A stretch of DNA of 10,394 nucleotides from an uncultured Clostridia bacterium (GTDB lineage Bacteria; Bacillota; Clostridia; Lachnospirales; Lachnospiraceae), in contig CAMWWW010000061.1 of NCBI GenBank assembly GCA_947178015.1, positions 1 through 10,394 on the forward strand, in the 5' to 3' direction. A program made the translations under genes and the position numbers. Shown here piece after piece: positions 1-7,500 of the stretch (the stretch's first letter is position 1; each line of letters begins with the position of its first letter). The notes beneath the pieces were generated by a model. That model did not search any database. It saw only the letters and a program-made list of their open reading frames with translations, and had not been told where the DNA came from.

Positions 1-181
1 AAATAACTCTTACAAAAACTTATACTTTATCAAAAAGTTGTAAACTGGTGTCCCTCCTGTAAGTATCAATTTATATATTCGAATTATAAAATCTTTATCT
101 GCCATTTACAAGGTAAATTTATAAGTTATTTCCCAATGGGTACACAATTCCAAAAAGGAAGAAAATAATATTTACATACAC
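1..181. other. AT-rich intergenic region at left edge, no gene
   Basis: This stretch follows the terminator of the NlpC/P60 gene and contains no reading frame that I can support. It holds a probable leftward promoter (83-111). Downstream of that promoter, on the minus strand, is a Shine-Dalgarno-like AGGAGGG (52-58) with no ATG, GTG or TTG at a normal distance before the window ends. An imperfect dyad lies at 10-43, with arms TTACAA and TTGTAA plus inner CTT/AAG. The region is probably the leader of a minus-strand gene outside the window. Confidence 0.5.
83..111 (-). promoter_or_regulatory. Putative sigma-A promoter for a leftward gene outside the window
   Basis: On the minus strand a -35 box TTGTAA (106-111) is followed after exactly 17 nt by a perfect -10 box TATAAT (83-88). 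Transcription would start near position 76 and run off the left edge. It lies downstream of a strong terminator, where a new unit would be expected to begin. The surrounding DNA is AT-rich, so a chance match is possible. Confidence 0.5.
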
Positions 182-214
182 AAAAAACAGGAAACCGTCC
201 TCGATCTCCTGTTT
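182..214 (-). terminator. Rho-independent terminator after the NlpC/P60 gene
   Basis: On the minus strand, 13 base pairs can form between the arms at 202-214 and 185-197, including two G-U pairs, around an AGGA tetraloop (198-201). The 3' arm runs into six T residues (182-187). The hairpin starts about 20 nt after the stop codon of the cell-wall hydrolase. No terminator is visible after ribF, so this is probably also the end point for readthrough transcripts of the whole rimP-ribF operon. Confidence 0.88.
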
Positions 215-235
215 ATTCCTATATTCTCAATTCCT

Positions 236-1285
236 TTAATCCTGAATTATTCGCACGCACCCAATGATATTCCTATAATACATATCTGAATATTTAATGC
301 CTGTCCGTGCATTGCTTGCATGTACAATTCTTCCATTTCCAATATACATGCCCACATGTTCTATCTGATATTCTCCATAGATAATCAAATCGCCCGGCTT
401 TAATTCTGACACGCTGATCTTTGTTCCAAAATTATACTGTGTTGTGGCAGTTCTTGGAATAGAAATGCCAAAGTGCGCATAAATTAAATTAGTAAAACCA
501 GAGCAGTCCGTACCCCTCGTTAAGCTGTTGCCGCCATATACATAAGGATAGCCCACAAACTGCTGTGCAAATTCCACCATCTGCACTCTCAGATCTGATA
601 CGTCCATGCCATATAGAAGCTGGGATAATGTTACGGCTGTCTGAAGCTCCTGTGAGACTGTGATATAATCTGCGCTTACATAGCCCTCCGTATTGTCAAC
701 CACCACTTTTGCCCAGCCGGCTAATTCCTCCACTACTTCAAGCTTTTCTGAGTTGCCCAAAAGCTCAATATAGCCGGACTCCGTGGTTGGTGCCTCCCTC
801 AGATACAGCGCATCCGCTGTGACAGTAGCGACATTGGTCATTACTTCCCATGCGCGCCTCAAGGCGTCCTCACCGGTCAGAAGATATTCACTGCTTACAT
901 AGCCGCTTATCTCGCCTGATTCAATATAGCACCAGCCATTTTCCTCCGAGATAATTTCGCAGGCGCCGTCCTTTAATAGTCTTCCCACGACTTGTCCGTC
1001 TACTGGTGTCTCGCGAATATTAAGGCTGTCCTCTACCTTGGCAATACCAAGATTCTCATAGCCCGGTACCTTTTCAAGTGCAGGCGATGAAGTGACTGCT
1101 TTTCCATTTGCCTGTATGCTGGAAGCTGTGTTATTGTTTCTATAGTAAGTCTCTAATGCTACTGCTCCACCTGCTGCTGCGTCCGTACCTGTAACATTTA
1201 CAGCGTATGTAGCATCTGCGGCGGAAACCAGCATTGCTGTCGTCAGTAAATAGATCCCTGTCAGTTTCTTAATAGAATGTCTCAT
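236..1285 (-). CDS. Secreted SH3b-SH3b-NlpC/P60 peptidoglycan hydrolase
   Basis: A 349-residue exported protein that probably cleaves peptide stems of peptidoglycan (gamma-D-Glu/diamino acid endopeptidase type). Residues 1-28 form a signal peptide: basic MRHSIKK, a hydrophobic core, and likely cleavage after ATYA. Two bacterial SH3 domains follow at about 79-136 and 153-210, each with an R-E-(T/A)-P motif and a GYVS segment; these usually bind the cell wall. Residues 234-347 are an NlpC/P60 domain with catalytic Cys261 in DCSGF, His310 in HVGMYIG and a third polar residue His322 in HASN. I chose the ATG at 1285, not the in-frame ATG at 1327. It has an AGGAG (1295-1299) 9 nt upstream and opens directly into the signal peptide. 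The gene has its own promoter and possible WalR-type operator and ends at a strong terminator. The fold is clear; the exact bond cleaved is not known. Confidence 0.93.
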   Translation of the reverse strand: MRHSIKKLTGIYLLTTAMLVSAADATYAVNVTGTDAAAGGAVALETYYRNNNTASSIQANGKAVTSSPALEKVPGYENLGIAKVEDSLNIRETPVDGQVVGRLLKDGACEIISEENGWCYIESGEISGYVSSEYLLTGEDALRRAWEVMTNVATVTADALYLREAPTTESGYIELLGNSEKLEVVEELAGWAKVVVDNTEGYVSADYITVSQELQTAVTLSQLLYGMDVSDLRVQMVEFAQQFVGYPYVYGGNSLTRGTDCSGFTNLIYAHFGISIPRTATTQYNFGTKISVSELKPGDLIIYGEYQIEHVGMYIGNGRIVHASNARTGIKYSDMYYRNIIGCVRIIQD

Positions 1286-1294
1286 TTTTAAATA

Positions 1295-1299
1295 CTCCT
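1295..1299 (-). promoter_or_regulatory. Ribosome binding site that sets the NlpC/P60 start
   Basis: AGGAG on the minus strand lies 9 nt before the ATG at 1285-1283. The upstream in-frame ATG at 1327 has no comparable site and would add 14 residues before the signal peptide, so the shorter start is preferred. Confidence 0.75.
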
Positions 1300-1348
1300 G
1301 TCCACCAGAGCCCCTTGAAGTAATCACCCTTTTTTTGTCTATCTTTCA

Positions 1349-1378
1349 AATTTTTACATAATTTTTACATTTGTTACA
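1349..1378 (-). promoter_or_regulatory. Putative WalR (YycF)-type operator in the NlpC/P60 leader
   Basis: The minus strand carries TGTAAA, five bases, then TGTAAA again (1364-1369 and 1353-1358). They form a perfect 11-bp tandem repeat, 1349-1359 and 1360-1370. A third half-site, TGTAAC (1373-1378), sits 3 nt upstream. From memory, the WalR response regulator recognises TGTWAH-N5-TGTWAH and controls cell-wall hydrolase genes in Firmicutes, so both motif and target class fit. The sites begin at about the predicted transcription start (near 1377) and extend downstream of it. That position suggests repression more than activation. Chance occurrence in AT-rich DNA cannot be excluded. Confidence 0.5.
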
Positions 1379-1383
1379 GGAGT

Positions 1384-1412
1384 ATTATATCAACATTACT
1401 TTTTGTTGTCAA
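1384..1412 (-). promoter_or_regulatory. Perfect-consensus sigma-A promoter for the NlpC/P60 gene
   Basis: On the minus strand TTGACA (1407-1412), a 17-nt spacer and TATAAT (1384-1389) match the sigma-A consensus at all twelve hexamer positions. A TGA just before the -10 box adds an extended -10 element. The -35 box lies inside the last codons of ribF (Ile-Asp-Asn) and the -10 box just past its stop. The predicted start is near 1377, giving a leader of about 90 nt. Confidence 0.9.
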
Positions 1413-2337
1413 TGTAAATTTTTCCCAAAATTTGTTTTGTTTTTTCCATATCTTTTTGTAATTGCACCCTCAGCTCTTCTACAGAATCAAATTTTTGTTC
1501 TTCCCGCTGAAAAGATAACAATTCGACTTTTACATTTCGTCCATACATATCTTTGTCGAAATTAAACAGATAGGTTTCGACGTTTCTCACCTTGGTATCT
1601 TCCACTGTGGGACGTATGCCGATATTTGTCATGCCTCCGTATACCTCGCCGTCCAGATATACTTTTGACGCATACACACCGTCTGGGGGCAGCAGCTTTT
1701 CTTCCCTCGGAATCTGGTTGAGTGTGGGAGTGCCCAGCTTTCTTCCTAGCTGCTTTCCTTTTACAACCTCCCCCGTCACAAAATAGGGATAGCCAAGAAG
1801 CTCTTCTGCCAGCTCCATCTGCCCTTTTCGCAGTATTTCCCTGATGTATGTACTGCTGATGTCCCTTCCATTATGTTGCTCTTTTGCAAGAACCAGAAGC
1901 CTAAAATGATATTTTCTGGAAAGCCTGTCCAATAGATAAATATCGCCCGCCCGATCGTGTCCAAATCGAAAATCGCTTCCCACGGCAATATAACCGACAT
2001 TCATCTGCCCCAGCAGTATTTCCCTGACAAACTGCTCCGGGTCCATCCCTGCAATCTCCTTGGTAAACGGGCACTCAAATAGAATATCTACCTTATATTG
2101 TTTCAGAAGTGAGGTCCGCTCCTCATTGGTGAGAATCATCTGTCTCCTTGTCCCCTTTAAGACATTTCTTGGCGGGATGTCAAAGGTAAAGATAGCGGCG
2201 CGATAGCCCTCCTCCCTCTTTCTTAGAACTTGATTTAACAGCTTCTTGTGCCCACGGTGCAGCCCGTCAAATTTTCCCAGCGTCACCGCCGTTTTCTCTT
2301 TCATATGAAGCTGTGACAGATGATTCAAAAATTCCAT
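1396..2337 (-). CDS. ribF: Bifunctional riboflavin kinase / FAD synthetase
   Basis: A cytoplasmic 313-residue enzyme, the usual length for RibF. It phosphorylates riboflavin to FMN and adenylates FMN to FAD. Residues about 15-180 are the nucleotidyltransferase domain: GKFDGLHRGH at 21-30, the FTFD strand at 50-53, GSDFRFGHDRAGD at 120-132 and ISSTYIREIL at 160-169. Residues about 186-308 are the flavokinase domain, with GRKLGTPTLN at 198-207, PPDGVYA at 217-223, NIGIRPT at 238-244 and the likely catalytic base Glu254 in VETYLFNFD. The ATG has an AGGGG 8 nt upstream and lies 20 nt after the truB stop. The 3' end hosts the -35 box of the next gene. In many Firmicutes rpsO follows ribF; here it does not. 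Confidence 0.96.
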   Translation of the reverse strand: MEFLNHLSQLHMKEKTAVTLGKFDGLHRGHKKLLNQVLRKREEGYRAAIFTFDIPPRNVLKGTRRQMILTNEERTSLLKQYKVDILFECPFTKEIAGMDPEQFVREILLGQMNVGYIAVGSDFRFGHDRAGDIYLLDRLSRKYHFRLLVLAKEQHNGRDISSTYIREILRKGQMELAEELLGYPYFVTGEVVKGKQLGRKLGTPTLNQIPREEKLLPPDGVYASKVYLDGEVYGGMTNIGIRPTVEDTKVRNVETYLFNFDKDMYGRNVKVELLSFQREEQKFDSVEELRVQLQKDMEKTKQILGKIYIDNKK

Positions 2338-2357
2338 TGTCCTGTCCCCTTCCTTCC

Positions 2358-3254
2358 CTATGCATCCAAAAACATCTTCAAGGGATAAAATGCCCGTTTT
2401 TCTGCTCTGTATTCATATAAGCCGACAAATCTTCCGCCGCTGTCGTAAACGCGGACCGGCATATTGGTCGGAATTTCCTTTGCGCAGTCCGCCATTTTAA
2501 ATGGATTTCCATTGTAGATCAGACGATCGGCATCTGGTCTGACCGCACACGTCGGATATTCTGCGAGCGCCTCCTCCACAGAGAGAATATAGGGCATCAG
2601 CTTCTTTTCACCATGCTTCTTTTCTATCTCATCAAGTGTAAGTGTATTTTCCATCCGAAATGCACCGACCCTCGTGCGCACAAGCTCTTCCATGCAGCCT
2701 CCGCAGCCAAGCTTCTCGCCAATATCATGACACAGTGTTCGAATGTAGGTTCCTTTCGAGCACGCGACGCGAAATCTGATTCTGGGAAGCGCGACAGAGA
2801 GAACAGAGAGGGAGAAGATTGCAACGGTTCTTGCCTTTCTCTCAATCTCCTTTCCCTCTCTCGCAAGCTCATATAGCTTTTTCCCATCCACCTTGATCGC
2901 GGAATACATCGGCGGTATCTGCGCATATTCTCCGACAAAGGAACGCATCGCCTGCTCTGCCTCCTCCTTGGAAACTGTCACAGGAAGCCTTTTTTGTACA
3001 GTTCCTGTCAGATCCTGTGTATCTGTGCTCACACCCAGCAAAAGCAGCGCCTCATACTCCTTATCTTTATCGGTCAAAAGCTCACACAATTTTGTCCCCG
3101 CGCCAAGACATACGGGAAGGACACCTTCCGCCTGTGGATCAAGCGTCCCCGTATGCCCAATCTTTTTCTGCTTTAAGATGCCGCGCAGCTTTGCAACCAC
3201 ATCATGAGAGGTGTAGCCCTTTTCTTTATATACATTGATTATTCCGCTGTACAC
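2358..3254 (-). CDS. truB: tRNA pseudouridine-55 synthase
   Basis: A 298-residue enzyme that isomerises uridine 55 in the T-loop of tRNAs to pseudouridine. The family motif GHTGTLDPQAEGVLP lies at 33-47, with Asp39 as the catalytic aspartate. PPMYSAIKVDGKKLYELA follows from about 114 and SKGTYIRTLCHDIG from about 165-180. The C-terminal part, from about 225, has the look of a PUA-like RNA-binding domain. The start is GTG at 3254-3252: MYSGIINVYKEKGYTSHDV aligns with the normal TruB N-terminus and no better ATG is available. The first 16 nt overlap the 3' end of nrnA, and the Shine-Dalgarno site is inside nrnA, so translation is probably coupled. Confidence 0.96.
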   Translation of the reverse strand: MYSGIINVYKEKGYTSHDVVAKLRGILKQKKIGHTGTLDPQAEGVLPVCLGAGTKLCELLTDKDKEYEALLLLGVSTDTQDLTGTVQKRLPVTVSKEEAEQAMRSFVGEYAQIPPMYSAIKVDGKKLYELAREGKEIERKARTVAIFSLSVLSVALPRIRFRVACSKGTYIRTLCHDIGEKLGCGGCMEELVRTRVGAFRMENTLTLDEIEKKHGEKKLMPYILSVEEALAEYPTCAVRPDADRLIYNGNPFKMADCAKEIPTNMPVRVYDSGGRFVGLYEYRAEKRAFYPLKMFLDA

Positions 3255-4243
3255 GGCTCCTCCTCTGCCCTTGCCGCCACACTCTTTGGCTGCTCTTCAA
3301 TCTGAAGGGCGATCCGCGCAGACAGGTTATTGATCACATCATACACGCTTCCCATCATCTCGCAGCCCGCAGCTCGCATATGTCCGCCGCCTCCAAAGTG
3401 CATCGCAACCTGACTGACGTCAATTCCTTCTTTGCTCCGCATACTAACCTTAAATTTCTGCTGTTCTATCTCATATAAGAAGATAGCACAGCGAATTCCC
3501 TCGGTTACAATAAGCTGATCCACAATACCTCCCAGATCGCTGGGACCCACTCCATAGAAATCCAGATCCTTAAGCTTCAGCGCTGAGAAAATGCAGCTTC
3601 CATGATAAAATACCACACTCTCAAGAAGCGCCCTTCCCAGAATCTGATTCTGCACATAGCTCTTCTCATAGAAAGAAGTATTGATAATCTTAGTAAATGC
3701 AACGCCCATTCCCACAAGCTTTGCCGCCGCCATCAAGGTCCGCTCCGTTGTATTGCTGTGCTTAAACACTCCCGTGTCATGGATTAAACCGGTATAGAGC
3801 GCTGTGGCGATGGTAAGATTCATCTCCTCCAGCTTCATAAGGTAAAATAACACCTCGCAGGTTGCGGCAGACTTTGGCTCCACCTGACTGCTGTCTGTAA
3901 AATCACCGCCATTGCTAATGTGATGATCAATACACACCGTCCGCTTTGCCGTCTCAAAATATACAGAAGAAAATCCTAGCCTATCCTTATCCCCGCAGTC
4001 AAGGATAAAAAATACATCGTATTCCTTTGACGCAGAAGCACTGTGCTTAATTTCCTCTATCCCTTCTAGAAAAGAATAGCTTTGCGATACCTCCTCCAGA
4101 TAGAGATCCACCTCAATTTCCGGAAAATTTTTTCGAATATAGTGGTACAGTGCCATGCATGCGCCGACACAATCTCCGTCCGGTCTGACATGACCAGAGA
4201 TCGCTGCCGTCTTCACTTCCTTAAGTTCATTCCTCAGTATCAT
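3239..4243 (-). CDS. nrnA: DHH/DHHA1 phosphoesterase, NrnA-type oligoribonuclease / pAp phosphatase
   Basis: A 334-residue cytoplasmic enzyme of the DHH superfamily. By family it degrades very short RNAs (nanoRNAs) and 3'-phosphoadenosine 5'-phosphate. Metal-binding motifs are all present: GHVRPDGD at 17-24 (His18, Asp22, Asp24), LDCGD with Asp82, DHH at 106-108 and Asp156 in GLIHDTG. The C-terminal DHHA1 domain carries GGGGH (284-288) followed by MRAAGC. The last 30 or so residues are a loose, Glu-rich tail. The ATG at 4243 has GAGGT 8 nt upstream and overlaps the end of rbfA by 17 nt; the 3' end overlaps truB by 16 nt. It is in the classical position between rbfA and truB. Which substrate dominates cannot be read from the sequence. 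Confidence 0.94.
   Translation of the reverse strand: MILRNELKEVKTAAISGHVRPDGDCVGACMALYHYIRKNFPEIEVDLYLEEVSQSYSFLEGIEEIKHSASASKEYDVFFILDCGDKDRLGFSSVYFETAKRTVCIDHHISNGGDFTDSSQVEPKSAATCEVLFYLMKLEEMNLTIATALYTGLIHDTGVFKHSNTTERTLMAAAKLVGMGVAFTKIINTSFYEKSYVQNQILGRALLESVVFYHGSCIFSALKLKDLDFYGVGPSDLGGIVDQLIVTEGIRCAIFLYEIEQQKFKVSMRSKEGIDVSQVAMHFGGGGHMRAAGCEMMGSVYDVINNLSARIALQIEEQPKSVAARAEEEPCTAE
3259..3264 (-). promoter_or_regulatory. Ribosome binding site for the GTG start of truB
   Basis: AGGAGG on the minus strand lies within the Glu-Glu-Glu codons at the C-terminus of nrnA, only 4 nt before the GTG at 3254. The sequence is ideal but the spacing is tight and the start codon weak, which suggests tuned or coupled initiation. 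Confidence 0.7.
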
Positions 4244-4592
4244 TCTTATTTACCTCATCAATCAGCTTCGACATATTAACTCCATATTCAATGGATTGAT
4301 CCAAAACAAATGTGATCTGTGGGGTATTTCTTAAATTCACTGTTCTGGCAAGCTGGGTGCGGATATATCCCTCCGCACTCTTTAAGCCCTGAATCGTCTC
4401 CTTCTGTGCTTCCTCATCGCCCAGAACACTAATATATGCCTTACAATATTTCAGATCTGGAGTTACATCCACGGAAACCACGCTCGTCATGGCATGGATT
4501 CTGGGGTCCTTGATCTCATTTCTAATAATATTGCTCAGCTCCTTCATTACTTCTCCATTTATTCTTGTATTTTTTATACTGTTTTTTCTCAT
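4227..4592 (-). CDS. rbfA: 30S ribosome-binding factor A
   Basis: A 121-residue single KH-like domain protein that binds the pre-30S subunit and helps mature the 5' end and decoding region of 16S rRNA. Typical family features are the basic N-terminus and INGEVMKELSNIIRNEIKDPRI helix (about 11-33), a strand with SVVSVDVTPDLKYCKAYISV (about 37-56), and a C-terminal PQITFVLDQSIEYG segment before the acidic end. The length matches the family. Its ATG overlaps the infB stop as ATGA, with GAGG about 7 nt upstream inside infB, so it is very likely translated by ribosomes finishing infB. Its stop lies inside nrnA. Confidence 0.96.
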   Translation of the reverse strand: MRKNSIKNTRINGEVMKELSNIIRNEIKDPRIHAMTSVVSVDVTPDLKYCKAYISVLGDEEAQKETIQGLKSAEGYIRTQLARTVNLRNTPQITFVLDQSIEYGVNMSKLIDEVNKNDTEE

Positions 4593-7500
4593 CTCGGAAC
4601 CTCTTCCATAATATAGGCTTCTATCTGGTCGCCCTCCTGCAAGTCACCAAACTTCTCAAATACAAGACCGCACTCATAGCCTGCATTAACTTCCTTCACA
4701 TCATCCTTAAAACGCTTTAAGGACGCGAGCGCACCGTCAAACAATACCTCTCCCTCTCTGCTGACCCTGCAGCTACAACCTCTCTGGAACTTGCCATCCA
4801 ACACATAAGAACCTGCTATCATGCCCACGCCGGAAGACTTAAAGGTCTGTCTTACCTCGGCGTGCCCGATCACCTTCTCCGCAAAGACAGGCTCCAACAT
4901 TCCTTTCATAGCAGCCTCGACATCCTCAATAGCGTTATAGATCACGCGGTATAAGCGCACATCGACATTTTCGCGCTCCGCAACGCTCTTTGCCGTGTTA
5001 TCCGGCTTTACATTAAAGCCAATGATAATGGCATTGGACGCAGAGGCAAGAATCACGTCTGACTCATTGATGGCACCCACGCCTCCATGGATCACCTTGA
5101 CGATAACCTCCTCATTGGAAAGCTTCAAAAGGCTCTGTCTCATCGCCTCCACGGAGCCCTGAACATCCGCCTTTACGATAATATTCAGCTCTTTCACACT
5201 GCCCGCCTGAATCTTGCTGAACAGATCATCCAATGACATCTTTGCTCTTGTCTCCTCCAAAAGCTTCTCCTTGCCCTGCGAGATAAAGGTTTCTGCAAAG
5301 CTTCTCGCCTCCTTCTCATTCTCACATGCAACAAAAATCTCTCCCGCATTTGGAACATCATTTAATCCAAGGATCTCCACTGGTGTAGAAGGAAGCGCCT
5401 CCTTCACCCTTCTGCCCTTGTCGTCGATCATAGCTCTCACCTTGCCATGACTGGAACCTGCGGCAATCACATCCCCGACATGCAAGGTTCCCTTCTGAAC
5501 CAGTACCGTCGCGACAGGTCCTTTGCCCTTATCAAGCTGTGCCTCAATCACAAGTCCTCTTGCCTTTCGCTTTGGATTCGCTTTCAGCTCCTTCACCTCG
5601 GCAGTAAGGAGAATCATCTCCAAAAGATTCTCAATTCCCTCCCCAGTATGCGCGGAAACTGGAACAAAGACTGTGCTTCCACCCCAATCCTCTGCTACCA
5701 GCTCATACTCAATCAATTCCTGCTTTACGCGATCAATATTGGCGCTTGGCTTATCAATCTTATTGATCGCCACAATAATCTCAATGCCTGCTGCCTTGGC
5801 ATGATTGATCGCCTCAATGGTCTGCGGCATCACGCCGTCGTCCGCCGCCACGACAAGCACTGCAATATCCGTGGACTGTGCGCCTCTCATACGCATCGCT
5901 GTAAATGCCTCGTGTCCGGGCGTGTCAAGGAAGGTGATTCCCTGCCCATTGATCTCCACCACATAGGCACCTATATGCTGTGTAATACCGCCCGCCTCTC
6001 TTGAGGTGACATTGGTAGAGCGAATCGCATCCAGAAGAGAAGTCTTTCCATGATCGACATGCCCCATCACACAGATAACCGGAGGTCTTGCAATCATGGT
6101 GCTCTCATCTTCTTCCTCTTCCTTTAAAAGCTCCTCGATGACATCCACCTTTTCTTCCTGTTCTGCAATCACATCAAACTCAAGCGCAATCTCCTCCGCT
6201 GTCGCAAAATCAACCTCCTGATTGATGGTCAGCATCTTTCCCTGCATAAACATTTTCTTGACAATCACGGATGCCTGAAGCTTCATCTTTTCCGCAAGCT
6301 CCTTGATGGTAATGGAATCCCCGATCTGAATTACCTTAATTTCAGGCTCCTTTACCTCCTGCTTAACCGGCTCTGGCTTCTTGACTAAACCATTCTTCTG
6401 AGAAATCTGCTTTTCTTGACGATTGCTTCTGCCGCTCTCCCGATCCTTATTCCGATCACGGTCTTGGAATTTTTCCGCCCTGCGGCTGTCCGGCTTCTTC
6501 TCTGGCATCATCTCTGCTGACCTTATCTCAGATGTTCTTCCATCCTGACGGCCATTTCTCTGAGAATTATTTTTATTGGTATTTGAGCGCTGCTGGTTGT
6601 TGTTATTGTTTGCGCGCTGGAATCCATCATTCCTATTGTCATTTCTATTATCGCCTCTGTTATCATTTCGGCTGTCGTTTCGATTGTCAAACCTATTATT
6701 TTGACGCTGCTGGTTCTCTCCCCGATTATTCTGACGCTGCTGCCTGCCCGTATTTGCACCCATATTCCCGCCGCTATGGCTGGTATTGGCACCACTGCGG
6801 TTGTTGTTTGTATGATTGCCGCTTCCCGCATTGCCGTTCTGCTTTTGCACAGAACTATTCTGTGCTGAATTATTCTGGATAGAGTTACTCTGGACAGAAA
6901 CATTCTGTGAACTATTCTGAACAGAAGAATTCTGCGCAGAGACATTTTGTGCTGAAACACTCTGTGCAGAGACATTCTGTACCGGATGGGTGCTTGGAAT
7001 CTTCTGCTCATTTTGCGTCTTAGGCTCATTCTTTACACCCTGCACATTGGAAACATTTTGCACATTTTGTTGTGCAGCGGCGGTCTTCTGAGCAGGTGCT
7101 TTGTCAAGCTGCCTATCTGGCTGATGCTTATCTGCCTGCGGTCTGTCCGCCGGCAATCGATCCGGCTGCGGCTGTCTTGCCTGCTGCTCGGACGGCTTTC
7201 CATTTTTAACCGGACGCTGATTTCTCTGTCCGGGTCCAGCCTGCCGATTTCTTCTGCCATTCCTTCCCGCCTGTGAACTATTCTGTGGATTAGAAACCAT
7301 AAAGATCTTTTTCTTTGGCGCTTCTTGTGTCGCTTCCTGCTTTACCTGCTCCTGTTTTGCCTCGTCTGATTTTGGTGTTTCCGCCTGCTTTGGCTTTCTC
7401 TCCTCTGCCGTCCTCTCCTCTTTTATGGGCTGATCCTGTGGTTTTCCTGTCCTTATACCAAGCTTTTCCTTCACTCTCTGCGCGATCTTCTCATCCACGC

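Noticed and set aside
1316..1348. A second promoter (TTGAAA, 17 nt, TGATTA) just downstream of the TGTAAA repeats, which would make them an activator site
   Set aside because: The -10 candidate matches the consensus at almost no position, so the perfect promoter upstream is the better explanation.
1371..1565. Plus-strand 64-codon frame over the ribF 3' end
   Set aside because: It lies antisense to ribF and across the hydrolase promoter, with no ribosome binding site. It is a by-product of AT-rich sequence.
5447..6004. Plus-strand open frame of 185 codons opposite infB
   Set aside because: It is antisense to the most conserved part of the IF2 GTPase domain, has no ribosome binding site or recognisable domain, and its composition mirrors the opposite strand.
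6523..7029. Minus-strand open frame of 168 codons within infB in another frame
   Set aside because: It is held open by the low-complexity repeats of the IF2 linker, and its Arg/Ile/Met-rich product looks like no real protein.
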